Shown: positions 11,771-23,458 of the stretch, in pieces
Layout: each line of letters starts with the position of its first letter
Position numbering within the stretch: position 1 is the first letter of the stretch
DNA from: Leptodontidium sp. MPI-SDFR-AT-0119
Taxonomy: Eukaryota; Ascomycota; Leotiomycetes; Helotiales; Leptodontidiaceae
Direction: 5' to 3'
Length of the DNA stretch: 64,000 nucleotides
Assembly (NCBI GenBank): GCA_020726505.1
Contig: JAHLEZ010000026.1
Location: 1-64,000 of the forward strand
Notes under the pieces: model-generated
Seen by the model: only the letters and a program-made list of their open reading frames with translations
Told to the model about the DNA's origin: nothing
Databases searched by the model: none
Program-made: the position numbers and the translations under genes

Positions 11771-12291
11771 GCGACACTAAGTGCCGGGAATAGGAGTGAA
11801 TCCTATAGGGATGCATCAGGAGTGAACGTAGGAAGGGATCACTCTTCCTGTCTCAGGATGAATCACTAGAGTGATTCAGCCCATGGAAACATGAACATAT
11901 ACTGAGCCTTCCAGATCTGTCTCTCTCTTTCTCTTTCTCCTTAGACATATGACACCCGAATACAACAAGTATCTTGGGCGTAGTCTCCTGTTTCATTCAT
12001 GCGTGATCTTAGGATTTGGTGATACTAAGTGTTCCCAACACTAAACGTCAAGTTGACTGGAGAGGAGTGCTCTGAATAGTATACGGTAGTATTGTTTGGC
12101 AGTACGAGTATGCAAAAGATATAAAAATATATGCTAGATACGAAAATTGCAAGGAATGTTACTATGATATCAGCCTCGTTGTCAGAGTAATTATCGTGTT
12201 GACAAGAATTGTACAAGTTTGTGGGCTTTTTTCATCACCGTAAACTTCCTTCTGCTTAATCTTTCGTATCTTCTTTTCCAGTGTAAAAAAT
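11771..12291. other. Intergenic with small hairpins
   Basis: Contains short self-complementary stretches around 11820-11885 (for example gggatcactcttcct and gaatcactagagtgattc) and a pyrimidine-rich run near 11920-11940. No gene recognised. Confidence 0.35.
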
Positions 12292-12317
12292 GATTAGATT
12301 AGATTAGATTAGATTAA
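12292..12317 (+). repeat. ATTAG pentanucleotide microsatellite
   Basis: Five uninterrupted copies of gatta, directly before the LTR-like start of the AT-rich retroelement block. Confidence 0.9.
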
Positions 12318-12337
12318 TGGCTATTAATCTAAATCTA

Positions 12338-14370
12338 TGTTACGGACGCTCCTAGGCGATTAAAAGGTCCCAAGAGGAAATGTTCTAAGAGCCGGCGTAG
12401 TCCTAGGAACCAAGTGGTTCCTAGGAGTGCAGCTCCTAAGAGCTAATAAAGTCCTAGGACTTACTTGTAGTATAGTATTATTATAATAAGTAAAATAATT
12501 AGAAAGCAAGTAGGCTCCCGAATTACGTGATCTCGGGTTACGTAATAGATCTTAGGATTTTAAGAGTCCTCGACGTTAATAGGGATCTAAGGATTTAAGG
12601 GATTCGAATCCTATTTATAAAGGGATTTAAGAAGTATAAAGGGTTTTATATAAGACTAGTACGTTTACTATTAAATAAAAGCTTTGTACTTAATTTAAAA
12701 TAGTTTTTTAACTTATATTAGTAATTATTTATCCTTACGTATATAATACACCTACTTCTCGATTATTAAAAATTAACTAGCCTTCTTATATTTATTAAGT
12801 AAAATATGCGATCGTTATACTTTAAGGACCGTTTCATTAAAAGTACCGACTTATGTATATTATATTACCTCTCGAAAAAATAGCTTAAGTACTTAGCCTT
12901 AAGGGAAGTACTATTAGTATCTTATTATTATCCTAGCCTAATAAGTTTTACTACGACGACGTAGAAATGCTAGACGTACCTAAAACCCTCGTTACTAAGT
13001 TAAAGAAGACTCTTCGAGTTAAGCTTCCTAATATGTTTATTAGTGATTATAAGATATTAGGAGTCTTTTTACTTTAGGCCGAGCTTTATTAGTACTTTAA
13101 TGATAATAACTTCCCTATCGTAGACAGTTATTGTATTTAGATTACCTTATACCTTTAAGGCGAAGCTATGTATTGGGTTGAACTGTTTCTTTAGGATAAC
13201 TTCGAATACGAAGACGTTTGCGGGAGTATGTTTACGATAAAAGCTATGTTTAGTACTTAAAATAGGTTTAAACGCGAAATATATCGTACATTTGGCGATA
13301 TTAATAAAATTAAAACCGTAAAACCGTACTTATACGGCCTTTAATAAATTAGCTACGTAATCGCTTACATTACTGAATTTTAAAAGCATATTAATAAGAT
13401 AGGCTAGAACTTATAATTCCTTTTTAGTTATTATAAAAAAGGGCTAAAGAAATATATTCGAATGAAACTTACTTATGTCGAGCCCCAAGCTACGAATATT
13501 ATTATATTAATCAAGTAGATTATTTGCATCGATAACCAAATCTATGAGTTCCAAAGAAAGTAATAGTTTTATAAAAGAAATTATTATTATTAAAAAGATA
13601 GTAATTAATAACGATATAAGAGGCTTAGAGAAAATTAATAAGCGGATCTTATGAAACTCGACGCAACCTTTCGTATAATTAAAGGGAAGCCTCGCTAAGG
13701 GGAATTATTAAAGGAACTTATAAATAAGCGACGTAAGAAGAAGCTATGCTTCGAATATGGCTTATTAAGGCATATAGCCAGCTTACATTACTAGGAAAAG
13801 AAGCCTTAATTAAGAAAAAAAATAAGTTAGCGTTATAAAATATAATCAATATAATGGGCTAACTAAGAAGTGTAATACGTTTTATCACCGTATAATAATA
13901 GAACAGTTTAAAAAGTATTATATTTATACCTAGCTAAGGGATTCGAGTAATAGTAATAGCAAATAAAGTTTTTACTAATAATAAATACATTAAATAATAT
14001 ATAACGGATTTAGAACTTATTATTACTACCTTGCTTAAAGCCGCCGTAGTAATAAGCTACGATAATAATATAGTACTTTATGATAACGACGATAACATTA
14101 AATACATAAGTACTAAGAAAAACTACGAAAAAGAAGTTAAGAAATTAGCTTAAATCCCAAACCTTGGACTCCCTTAACCTGCTTTCTTAAGATTATTAAT
14201 AAGTGAAATTTAAGAAGTTACTCAAAGGGAAGAAAGCTTATACTAGGCGAGTTGTAATAGTCGCTATTAAACAAGTATCGAGATATAAGCTACCTACATA
14301 AAACTAGGGAATATTCCTAGGGTAGGACCTTAATAAAATAAACGATACGAACTTATATTTCGCAATTATA
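12338..14370 (+). mobile_element. RIP-decayed gypsy-type retrotransposon, LTR plus gag, 3' truncated
   Basis: LTR-like start tgttacggacgctcctagg at 12338, running to roughly 12750. It is followed by a decayed plus-strand coding region. With stops read through, Ty3/gypsy Gag features appear: a WVELFL-D-FEYED segment, then FGDINKIKTVKPYLYGL (the FGDxxxxxxAxxxLxxL pattern), and at 13743-13787 a zinc-knuckle relic CFEYGLLRHIASL, where one Cys and one Gly of CxxCxxxGHxxxxC are mutated. No protease or RT follows; the element ends near 14370, where another LTR-like sequence of opposite orientation begins. Very TA-rich, in line with RIP. Boundaries are approximate. Confidence 0.7.
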
Positions 14371-14372
14371 AG

Positions 14373-17300
14373 TATTGTGGGAGGGACGAAGCCCAATAAA
14401 CCACACAACAAGAGAGGTAGCATGTAGTAAGGTATAAGAGAGATTTTAGGTTAGGAGATTGCGAATCGATTAAACTTAAGGATATTACATATCCGAAGAG
14501 TATGAAAGTCGAGGGAGGAGAGGAGAAAAAAGTGTATTAGATAAAATTTTATAAAAGGACTATCTGCTTAGGTTGTTTTTAAGTGTTAACCTCTTTTATA
14601 TGGAAAAAGTCTATCCGATTAGGTAATAAATAGCCGATTGAGGGTTTTCCATATTATATTCGTTCTTCTCTTAAAAAACTTTGTTCGCCCTTCAGTAATA
14701 TATATAAAAAGAAGTAAGTAACTAATTAAAGCATTAATAACTTAAATCGTTAGTAAGAAGAGGTATAATTAAAGTGTATATAAAGTCTTGTGATTACTAA
14801 CTTATTACTTTTAAAGTAAATAATTATCTCGCTTAGTGATTATAACCCCTTTTATATAAGGTCGACTTTCCCTTACCAATTCTCTAACTTTAATTCTTTA
14901 ATTACAATACCTTTTCTTTTATATTAATTTAGTTTTATTACACTTTTACGCGTTTTGATCTTATGACTTTTTCTCCTATTAAGTAAGCAATATTTTTTAT
15001 ATTATTTCTTTTCTCGCAACGATTTTAAAGAAAGTAAACTTTTTTATTAAGCTCGCACTAAGGTTAATTTTACCCTTACTTTTCTTACTACTAAAGTAAG
15101 ATTTTCTCGTATTTAAAGATAACCTTAGTTAACTATAACTTTAGTATCCCTAAAGATTACTTCGTCGCTATTATCCCACTATTCGATACCTTTATAGTCG
15201 TGGTTTTCGCTATTACTTAATTATAAAAGTGATATTATTAAGCGATTTCCTTATTTTCTTTTCTCTTTTTTAATAATAATTTTATTCTTTATAATACTTA
15301 CGTTAACCTACACATAATTTCTTCAACTTTTATTATCTTATTAAAGTATTCTCTTACCCTTAATTTTTAAATAATAATCTTAATATAAAGTTAACGCATT
15401 ATAATATCGTAAGTTAGCCTTTTATAATATTAATTAAATATAATTAACTTATAATAAATCATTATATCATCGTAAGCTATCGTTTACACATTGCCAAAGG
15501 TTATTTTTAATACTTTATTAGCCTTTATTTTTATTATCAAATTTTAAAGGCTAACTTTATTATTAAGTTAATATGCCTTAATATCGTAAGTTTACCCTTT
15601 CGTAATACTATTTTAAGCTTAGTTAACTTATTAACGGTCTCTTATAAAATACTAACGTCGTTGTCGTAAGCCTTAACTCGTGTTTTAAGCTATATTGAAG
15701 ATGAACTTTAGGCCTTAATACTAACTTTTAGTAAGATTAAGTATTACCTTGTTATTTTTTCTTATACTTTCCCTTTTCTTTTATTAGATTAGTGCTTGTC
15801 GTGTTTTATAAATTAAAAAGAACGTTACTCTAGTTTCTTTAGGCTCGTAAACTTAATAAGAATATAAATTTATTTTATTTAAGACTCGTATTAAATTCCA
15901 CTCCTTAGGTTTAGAATATACGTATCGCGCCGTACTAATTTTTCCTTAAAAATAAGTTACTAAGTAACTTTTAAGTTTCTTTATAAACGTGCTCTTATTA
16001 CACTAGCGTAAGTTATATTAAAGAAGGCTTATAACGTTCTTGTAATTTTAGCTTCCTTATTAATTGATTAATTAGAATAAAGGCTAGTTTTAATACTTTG
16101 GTATTTTTAATAAGCGTTGTTAATGCGTTTTTCTCTTCTTTTTCTTACTTAGAAGATTTATGATAAAATACTAAGTAGAATAAGCGTACTAATGATTAAA
16201 ATGCGTTTAAGTAGGGTAAGGTAGTTATAAAGGTCTTAGTGTGGTGAAAATAGTTCCCTAATATGTAAGTATCCTTATATTAATATTAATAGAGAATTTT
16301 TTTTTAGAAATAGTTGAGCTTTTTGGGGATATGGGGTTTTGTTAGTTTAAGCTTCTTGGAATAATAATTTAATAATAGTACAAGGCCTTTAATTACTTTA
16401 GTTTTTTAATAACTTTAATAAGGTTTGTTAATTCTTACTAGTTCTTAATTTTAACGAGGTATCTTATAAGTGGTTCTTTTTTTTTATTAAAAAAAAGGTT
16501 ATAAGCGTAGTTTATAACGTTTATATTATTAAGATAAAATTATAACTTGGGCCTAATAGTTGCTTTAGCACGTTCTAAGCGTTCGAGAATTATATCAAGA
16601 TTTTTTAGTATACTTTAGGATAAACTTTTTAATTCCTGGTAAAGCTTTTACTTAATTATAATTTATGTACAAGCTTTTGATATCAATATTATTTAAGAAT
16701 GGTATCGCAATTATTAAGATTAGCTTTTTTAAGATGCGTGTAATTGTTCGAATAAATTAGGTAATAGAACTAGTAGCGTCTTATAAAGCGTTATACTTTG
16801 GACTAGTTTAATATAAGGAATATAAAAGGTAATTATATTTTTGCTAGATTAATAAAGTACTTATTAATCGTATTTAAAGTATAAGTTAACGAGACTTGTA
16901 ATATAGCAATTAGTGAATTCTTTAGAAAACCTATTAATAGATAGTAAGAGGTTAGTATTTTTTACGAGTAATAGCGTTTAATATAATAGTTGAATTAATT
17001 AATTTGTATTTTCTTAACTTCTTTTTTAAACTAGGAATTAAGTATTACGGTAGAGTCCCTCGGAGTACTTTAAGACTCCTTTATCAAGTTTTTCTTATAT
17101 TATCTTGGTAACTTTCGAGATAAGTACTTGCGGTAAGGGAAAGTTAAAAACTTATTTGGTCGTATACTTAATAATCTTAATAATAACAAGAGGGGAAATA
17201 TCCTTATGAAATTTATTATATTTAGGCTAATCGAAAGCTATGGCTTTTTCTTAATTAATTATTATTTCGTTAAATAAGGCTTTCTCTTTTAGTTATAATA

Positions 17301-17620
17301 CACTACCTATATTTAGTTTAGTTATCTTTTTTAGGGTAAGTTTTAAGTTTCGGGGTATACTAGTAAAGCATAATAATAAGTGTTCTTAATATTTTCTAAT
17401 ATAATCTTGGGAAATTTCTTATTCTTATGCTTGTTTATATTAATCTTCTTCTTTATTAAGGGTTTTTTTTTAAAGTTAGTTAAATTAGCGGGTAAAATCT
17501 TTTTAGTTTTTAATTTATGTATGGTTTCTACTTTATATTATTATACTTTAGGTTTCTTAAAATGGTAATTTAATTAGGAACTCGTTGTAATTAGTAGTTT
17601 ATTTAAGCGTTAAGTTTATT
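14373..17620 (-). mobile_element. RIP-decayed gypsy-type retrotransposon, pol, minus strand
   Basis: Extremely AT-rich. On the minus strand at about 16300-17130 a gypsy reverse transcriptase can be followed through stops: the start of the domain reads KGVLKYSEGLYRN (17044-17088). Further on come segments matching the fungal gypsy consensus around the ARPFLDDIGVKGP region, here AIPFLNNIDIKS. RNase H/integrase would lie between about 14660 and 16300 but is too decayed to call. An LTR-like sequence near 14373-14650 (tgtgggagggacgaagcc) would be the 3' end. The 5' end (gag) is missing at 17620, where normal composition resumes. It abuts a gypsy element of opposite orientation. Confidence 0.7.
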
Positions 17621-18580
17621 ATAAATACGCTGAGGCCATAGCGCTGACACATTCTCCATAGCGGCTTCCCCAACCGTATCCAATACTCAAATGTTTTCTC
17701 GGCTCTTTCAACGCACATCTTCCTCGCTCGCCTGTTAACATATCTAATCACTCGCCTTCCTGCCTTTCTTCCCCTTCCTAGCATTCTTACTCTTTATACT
17801 TGATTATGTGGGGGAAGAGGAGGTCAATAAATCTCTGTTTAACAGATAGTGCCGAAATTTACCCCGTCAAAACTTTCAGTATCATGAATAAACATTCCGC
17901 GTTATCAACGACCAAAACATTTCACCAAGCAACAATTCCTACAAGCAATGACTTACCTAATTCCTGCATTAGACTTACAAGTTCCCTGCTATCAATATGG
18001 CAACTGAACCCCTCTGGATAGGCTACGTGCCAGTAGAGCTATTTGAGGCTCGGCGCCAAGCCACAAATAGACATAAACCCAATCCGGACATTTACTTATC
18101 CTCAGAATGCATCTGACACCTCAAATACAAGTTTTACAGATTGACATTTCTTGAAACTAGCAGTATTACAGGTATGGTCCATTCTCTGTTTAAATATCGA
18201 GACTTGATAAGTTTCTGAAAATTAGATTGGAAAAAGGTGCAGCGAACATAACCATAACTAGACCTGGCAGTAGACTTAAACCTACCTGGACAGAAATTCT
18301 ACAGCAGGAATTGATGGCGTCAATTGATATCGAATTTTGGCATTGTTGCCACAGACTTCAAACTAGCTAGAATCTTCATTATCTTTCCTTTGTATCAATT
18401 TATGACCAGTCCCTAAGCAGTGCCCCCCCAAGCTTATAGCATTCCAAACAAATATCGAAATCTCCTCCATTATAAACAACGCACTCACGCGTGCAAGATC
18501 TCGAGAATGAAACCAAACGAGCTCTTCGAGAAGGTCACTCATATTCTACACCATATACATCCGATGAAATATTTCGCCCT
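17621..18580. other. Intergenic, no gene recognised
   Basis: Base composition returns to normal at about 17625. Short frames only, without domain motifs. The right end contains a partial tandem copy of the neighbouring gene's 3' end. Confidence 0.4.
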
Positions 18581-18581
18581 C

Positions 18582-18759
18582 TTCGCTCGCTGACCATTGT
18601 ACCCTGAGCCCCGAGCTTCCCTAGTTCAACGTCACTTTCTGTAAATCACCACTCCTCCTGAAATACCATCCAAGTTATTTGTATGAACCATCTTTTCGCT
18701 CGCTGACAATCGCACCCTGAGCCCCAGGCTTCGCTACTTCAACATCATTTTCTGCAAAA
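18582..18759. repeat. Tandem duplication of a gene 3' end
   Basis: About 64 bp at 18582-18645 and 18695-18759 match imperfectly at an offset of 113-114 bp (both contain ttcgctcgctgac, accctgagcccc and the same downstream order). The second copy holds the last codons of the membrane-protein gene; the first lies beyond its stop codon. Confidence 0.75.
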
Positions 18760-19998
18760 CGATTTGTACAGTCTTCAATGAGTTCAAAAGCGTCGGGTCG
18801 ACTGATATTCCTAATTCGAGTTGGCGCTGTGGTATTGGCAGAAGTCCGAGCATTAGTTGTTCCGAAAATACTTGGTGCCACAGAAACGAGATACATCCGC
18901 ACCATTGGCAAATTGGCACAGATGATGCCAATGGTTGCTTCTAGTGAGGTCCAATATCCGGCAGGAAACAGGGTCTGTGTAGGATTCGCAAAGTCTATGG
19001 AAACTAGGAATTTGATCCGTATCATACTGATAACTGTAACGCTGCCTTGGATTAGTTTAGCATTGGTGCAGGATCGTAGGTGATACTTACACAGTGCCTA
19101 AGGAGAACATTATACAGACGCCCACTTTACGCCTCCACGCGAGATGCAAATTCCAAACATAGGGAACTGGTAGTCCCATAACCATGAAATCTGTAGCAAC
19201 ATTCACCCCTCCTGCTGAGATGTATGCTTTGTTTCGACCTCGACATGTTCCATTGAGGGAATGATCCCAATTATATGCGAGAGGGCGGCAGAGGAGGAAG
19301 ACCGAAAGCTCGACTGCGATAGCCCACTATATCGTCTAGGGGTCAGCATCCCCGCTTCTTTTGCCCCACACAAGGGAACACATTGAGAAAACCCTTATGA
19401 ATTGCTAAGGTCAATTCTACATATAGATTGGAGGAGTTTACGTACAGCGATAGCAATTCCTATGATACTGTAGGCGCAATTTTGAAAAGTTCGTGAACCA
19501 CCGAAGATACGGAGATAGAAACAGATGATCGATATTTTCAAGAAACAAAGTACAAATCCGTACAAGACTTGGAAAGCAAGAGAAATCTCGACAAACGTCA
19601 GCTAATTTTGGATAACCTAGGCTGCATTCTCTGACTTTGAATAGCTTGGGAATATCCGCAGGATTCACCTCATCAATAGTTCGACCCTCCCCACCATTGA
19701 TAACAGCTATTGGGGTCAGCATTGGGCTCTCATCGAAGGAGGGGGTATTACCGGAGTATAAAAGCCCGATAGAAGCTATCTCAAGAAGCTGAACAACATC
19801 AATAAAGAAATCTATGATTAAGGGCATTGGCAAACGTACCAAAGTAGCGAACATCAAATAGTCATCCAGGGTGAACCGCATTTTTCGCATCCTCCGCGCT
19901 TTCAAGCGGATTGCTGTGGTTAAGACTGCAAAAACTGCAATCACAGTGGTTGCGATCAACGGATCGCGCGTAGCGCGACTGCTTAGATCGTAAGCCAT
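18675..19998 (-). CDS. Rhodopsin-domain integral membrane protein (Pth11-like family)
   Basis: Multi-pass membrane protein of the large fungal-specific rhodopsin-domain family, which contains GPCR-like Pth11 relatives. Five exons: 19840-19998, 19636-19788, 19446-19601, 19091-19326, 18675-19041 (356 residues). Visible family marks are RLKARRMRKMRFTLDDYLMF after the first helix, FLKISIICFYLRIF, a Cys-Arg-Pro turn before YNWDHSLNGTC, and late helices AGGVNVATDFMVMGLPVP and LEATIGIICANLPMVR. The tail is hydrophilic. The CFEM domain seen in some relatives is absent. The intron between exons 2 and 3 would be only 34 nt, so that junction is uncertain. The gene looks intact. Ligand and function are unknown. 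Confidence 0.8.
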
Positions 19999-20210
19999 TG
20001 TGAATGAATGCTAGAAGTCCAATACTGTGTACGGTAGTTAAGTTTTCTCATCGGAAGAGATCTGAGAGTAAGGGAGGATAAAGGACAGGATAAGTCGGAT
20101 TCCCCACAAACCCGGTCTATCATACGGCACTAGCCCTTACGGTTGCAGCTAATACTTAAACCAGGGTGTGGAGGGGAGCCCCTTACGGAGGTGCTTTGGG
20201 TCTTTCTCTA

Positions 20211-20440
20211 CTATCCCCCCTAAATAAATGTAATTGTGGGTTGTTTGTGGAGACTTTACGGGGGCTTCACCAGGAGATATACCTGGGTTCAGCAAGTTAC
20301 AACAGCGTTGACAAAATCCCTGGTGTAAACAAAGACCTAATTATGGCCAGTGCGATCATCTACCCAGGGTTTCTGGCCAGTCGGAGTAGTAGGTACTAGG
20401 TTTTGACCCACAATTACATTTATTTAGGGGGGGGGGATAG
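20211..20440. mobile_element. MITE with TA target duplication, 230 bp
   Basis: Terminal inverted repeats of about 35 bp: left arm starts ctatcccccctaaataaatg (20211), and the right arm ends in its reverse complement with a longer G run at 20440. They are flanked by TA at 20209-20210 and 20441-20442. No coding capacity. TA duplication and a C-tract next to the tip fit a Tc1/mariner/pogo-mobilised non-autonomous element. The arms differ mainly in the length of the C run. Confidence 0.85.
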
Positions 20441-20442
20441 TA

Positions 20443-21128
20443 CATTTAGCGGTAACGCCACTGGTTATTGTCCTTCCAGAACGTCTTGTGGCCTGGAGAG
20501 CCTTCCCCCCTATTGCCCAAACGAGGCGCATGACATCGGCCGGGGTCTCCAATTGGATTTATGATCAATGGCCATCCCGAATCTTAATACTACGGTCAAG
20601 GTTTGAGCTTTAGATAATATTCGAACTACAGAACCACCAACTTCGCACTGGAACGAGCGCCCAAATTTTGCGAAATTGATCCTTGGGTTCACAGAGGTTG
20701 AGCGACGCACGATTTGAGGCCCACTTCCCCGCCATTTGCAACGACTCGCCCCGGGAACAGAAGTCGGGATCTGTTCCAGAAAGGACAGACACTACGACAG
20801 TCCCGTTGAAACATGGCTTGGTGGTGGCTCCAATACAGAAAACTATCTAAGACTAGTTTGAATCCACAAACGTACTGTCATCACGGTTGGGGCGCCACAA
20901 GTATGCGTTAGTTGAAAATCTTGCCCTACTGCAGGCCCTTCGGATTCTTCCGGTTCTATGGTAAGAGATCAGACAAATCCCAGGCGGGAGGTTTTGGGGT
21001 TTCGCACCACCAACAAGATGCGTGTGGAAGCGTATTCACTTCTGATTTGTCTGCTTCCATTGATGGGTCGCCTTAGCAGCGGCACGATATTTGTATGGCT
21101 TCTTTATTTATTTATTTATTTATTATTA
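20443..21128. other. Intergenic, 5' of the ZZ/HET remnant
   Basis: Short open frames on the minus strand (20510-20792) carry no recognisable motif. A tttatttatttatt low-complexity run lies at about 21103-21125. No gene called. Confidence 0.35.
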
Positions 21129-21129
21129 T

Positions 21130-21377
21130 TATTTTTTTCCAAGCTCATGGCTTTCCAATCGACTAAAACAACTTCTGCATAGATCTCCGTCCTCACAAAC
21201 CGTGCAAACGAGTCGACTGGTGTCGACACTTAAATTGATACCACACCCATCACAGTAAGCATTGTATCCGGGTGAACTTAGATCAAATTGGTGCGCAAAG
21301 GGGGAAATTCCGTGCGTTTTTGCACTAATTCGCGCGTGGCTTGAACGATGTGATGGACATGGGTGTAAGGATGACAA
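21130..21377 (-). pseudogene. ZZ-type zinc finger fragment
   Basis: Minus-strand frame whose C-terminal half reads YCDGCGINLSVDTSRLVC then TVCEDGDLCRSCF and a following His. This matches the ZZ zinc finger, with CxxC, CxxC and DLCxxC plus a late His. Such fingers occur in signalling scaffolds and in some fungal HET proteins. Only about 80 codons are open and no companion exons are obvious. It overlaps, on the opposite strand, the start of a HET-domain relic. Most likely a fragment displaced by rearrangement; a short real gene cannot be excluded. Confidence 0.5.
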
Positions 21378-22191
21378 GTCTATAGAAGTGTTCCCTACAA
21401 ATCTTCTCGACGGGGGTGATCCAAATGGTCCGGGTTACAACCCAGATACATTGAGGCTTGTTCCTGGTCGGCCAGACATAGGGAAATAGATTGCGTTGTC
21501 CCACTGTTGGGGAAAACCTCAGCCTGATAAACTTCAGCCCGATGGGGTCCCGCGATATTGCACAACTCAGAAGAACACTGCCGCTCGTCAAGGAGGATTT
21601 AATCGTAGGATGAGAGGCCGCTACCTTCCGGCAAAGCTGCGCCTCCAGGTAGGGCACACCAAAAAGCAAAACTACACCAAAAAGCAAAACTACACCAAAA
21701 AGCAAAACTACACCAAAAAGCAAGATTCTAAAATACATGCAAAAAAAAGCCGTGCGTGCTTGCTTTTTGGTGTGCCCCACCTGTAGGCGCAGCTTTGCGG
21801 AAGGTGGTGGTCTCTGATCCCACGATTAGTGCCGCCGATCTTCCATTAGCGTTTCGGGACGCTGTCAAGGTGGCTCGTGGACTTGGAGTGCAGTATCTCT
21901 GGATTAACTCGCTCTGTATCACACAAAGGCAAAATGGAAACTGGAAGCAAGAATCTAAACGTATGCAAGAGGTCTATACTTCAACTTACTACACAGTCGC
22001 TACAACATCGGCTACCGATACACATTCGGGATTCCTTGAGCGGAAAACTAACAGCGAGTATCTGTATGTTCAGGACGATTCAGGCCGAACATTCTCTCTG
22101 CACTGATGTGGCCGACTTTGATAGGGAGGTAGAGGGAGCTCTGCTTAATACTCAAGCATGGACACGAGCAGATTCGCAGCCAGAGTTGTAA
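21325..22191 (+). pseudogene. HET-domain gene, broken
   Basis: Heterokaryon-incompatibility (HET) domain relic. The plus strand shows the pre-domain pattern RAWLERCDGHGC...LRLVPGRPDIGK. An in-frame TAG at 21487-21489 comes immediately before IALSHCWGK, the first HET motif. After TTQKNTAARQGG the frame is interrupted by a hairpin repeat (21623-21805). It resumes with LPLAFRDAVKVARGLGVQYLWINSLCI, the second motif (usually LWIDSLCI), then EVYTSTYYTVATTSA. A further frameshift near 22105 separates DVADFDREVEGALLN. The tail after this is missing. An intact gene of this type would encode several hundred residues acting in non-self recognition and cell death. The gene is dead by nonsense, insertion and frameshift. 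Confidence 0.8.
21623..21805. repeat. Hairpin repeat with internal 18-bp tandem array, inside a HET gene
   Basis: Arms of about 46 bp (21623-21668 and 21760-21805) are inverted repeats differing at only a few positions. Just inside the left arm an 18-bp unit (aaaaagcaaaactacacc) is repeated three and a half times at about 21661-21724. The outer part of each arm resembles HET coding sequence, so it may be a target-site inverted duplication or a fold-back element. Confidence 0.85.
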
Positions 22192-23458
22192 GATTCGAAC
22201 AAGTCTGCAATAGCGTGCAAGAGTTGTGTAATAGCGAAAGTAGGGGGATTTCGTAAAGAATGCTGGTGGTGTTAATTATAAAAGGGGCTCGGTTTGTTCT
22301 AGAACCGGAGTTCTAGGTCGTGCATAGAGAGGACGGGTAACGATGTGTAGGGTAATCCGCGGCGTGGCGGAGGAGCAGTAGGTGGAGCAGTGGCCTTTGA
22401 AAGCCTGCAAGTGTTTGAGAACAAACCCCTGAGACTTACGCGTTGGGGGACAACACTCTATCCTTGGCCTGCGGATCTTTTCCTTTGAGGTGATATGATC
22501 CGTCATCTTCGAAGGGCGGTAAAAGGAACCTATTCTTTCTCCGTAGCCCCTCGATTCGACCCCGAAACAAAACAGATACTAAGTATTACCATAGACGAGG
22601 GGAAAGACAGCAGCGGTAGGTCTGATCTCAGGAGACAAAGTCGGTAGCGTAAGGCGACCTTACGATAGCCGCAGAGAGTCTCTATTAGCTCAGCAGTCTC
22701 AATGCAAGAGTTGACAGCGTCCTAGAGGGTGATATTTATGATACGAGTACAAATAAGGTTAACAAATTGCATTCTCTAAACCGGATTAAAATCTTGAGAG
22801 CTCCTAATAGTATAGACCCGAAGAAGTGAAGTCGCAAGATAAAAATGATTAATAAGGAAAGACGTTAAGTTAAGGCGGACCTTGTGAACTGTCGCCGTAT
22901 GATTCTTAAAGAGCACTACGCCGTTAAGTATTAACTCCTCAGCCTTGCAAATAGGGTAGTAATAGATAATTCGCTACTTTGCTAGGACGTCGCGCAAGTA
23001 AATATTTTTGATATGGTCCTACATATACGAAGGCCAACGAAATTTACGTGTTCGTTAGTTATACGAAAGCGCCTCGTTGCTAATATAAAATATACACTAA
23101 GTCTTTTCGTAGACGAGGGAAAACTTATTAGCCGGTGGGAGGGGATCGAGAGCGGGAGTGAAAGTGAGGACCGAAACGGGAGATTCTTCCCTAAGAGGAT
23201 CCTTGCAAGCTAGAGTAGACGGTGGCTGGCGAGTCATAAGTTCTTTTCGCGATACGAGCGTAATTTAAAGGTTAATAGTATAAACCTTTTAAGTAACGAT
23301 AGCTTAAGAACTAAGGCTCTTAAAGAGATTATAAAAGACTAACTGCAATCGTATCAGTTCTTTAAGCTAATGTTCGATAACAGGCTCGGCTTTCTCCTCT
23401 ACTACGGTCTCGTTTAGCGACCTGTTTAACTATTTCTTTATTATCTTGTTATAGATAT
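22192..23458. other. Uncalled region leading into AT-rich block
   Basis: Normal composition to about 22540, then increasingly TA-rich repeat-like sequence with some GC-richer patches (for example 23125-23210). Presumed retroelement debris; no domain could be read on either strand. Confidence 0.4.

Noticed and set aside
12590..12612. tRNA-like B box (ggattcgaatcc)
   Set aside because: No matching A box or cloverleaf; it is inside the LTR-like sequence. No tRNA or rRNA genes were found in the window.
17380..17568. Short plus-strand frame rich in Phe/Leu resembling a membrane peptide
   Set aside because: It lies in the RIP-decayed block; TTT/TTA-rich codons produce hydrophobic translations by composition alone.
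12338..17620. AT-rich block as a mitochondrial DNA insertion
   Set aside because: Gag zinc-knuckle and gypsy RT relics can be followed, and TA excess with stop codons fits RIP.
21659..21724. Regular 18-bp repeats as a CRISPR-like array
   Set aside because: No unique spacers between units, a eukaryotic context, and the array lies inside an inverted repeat.
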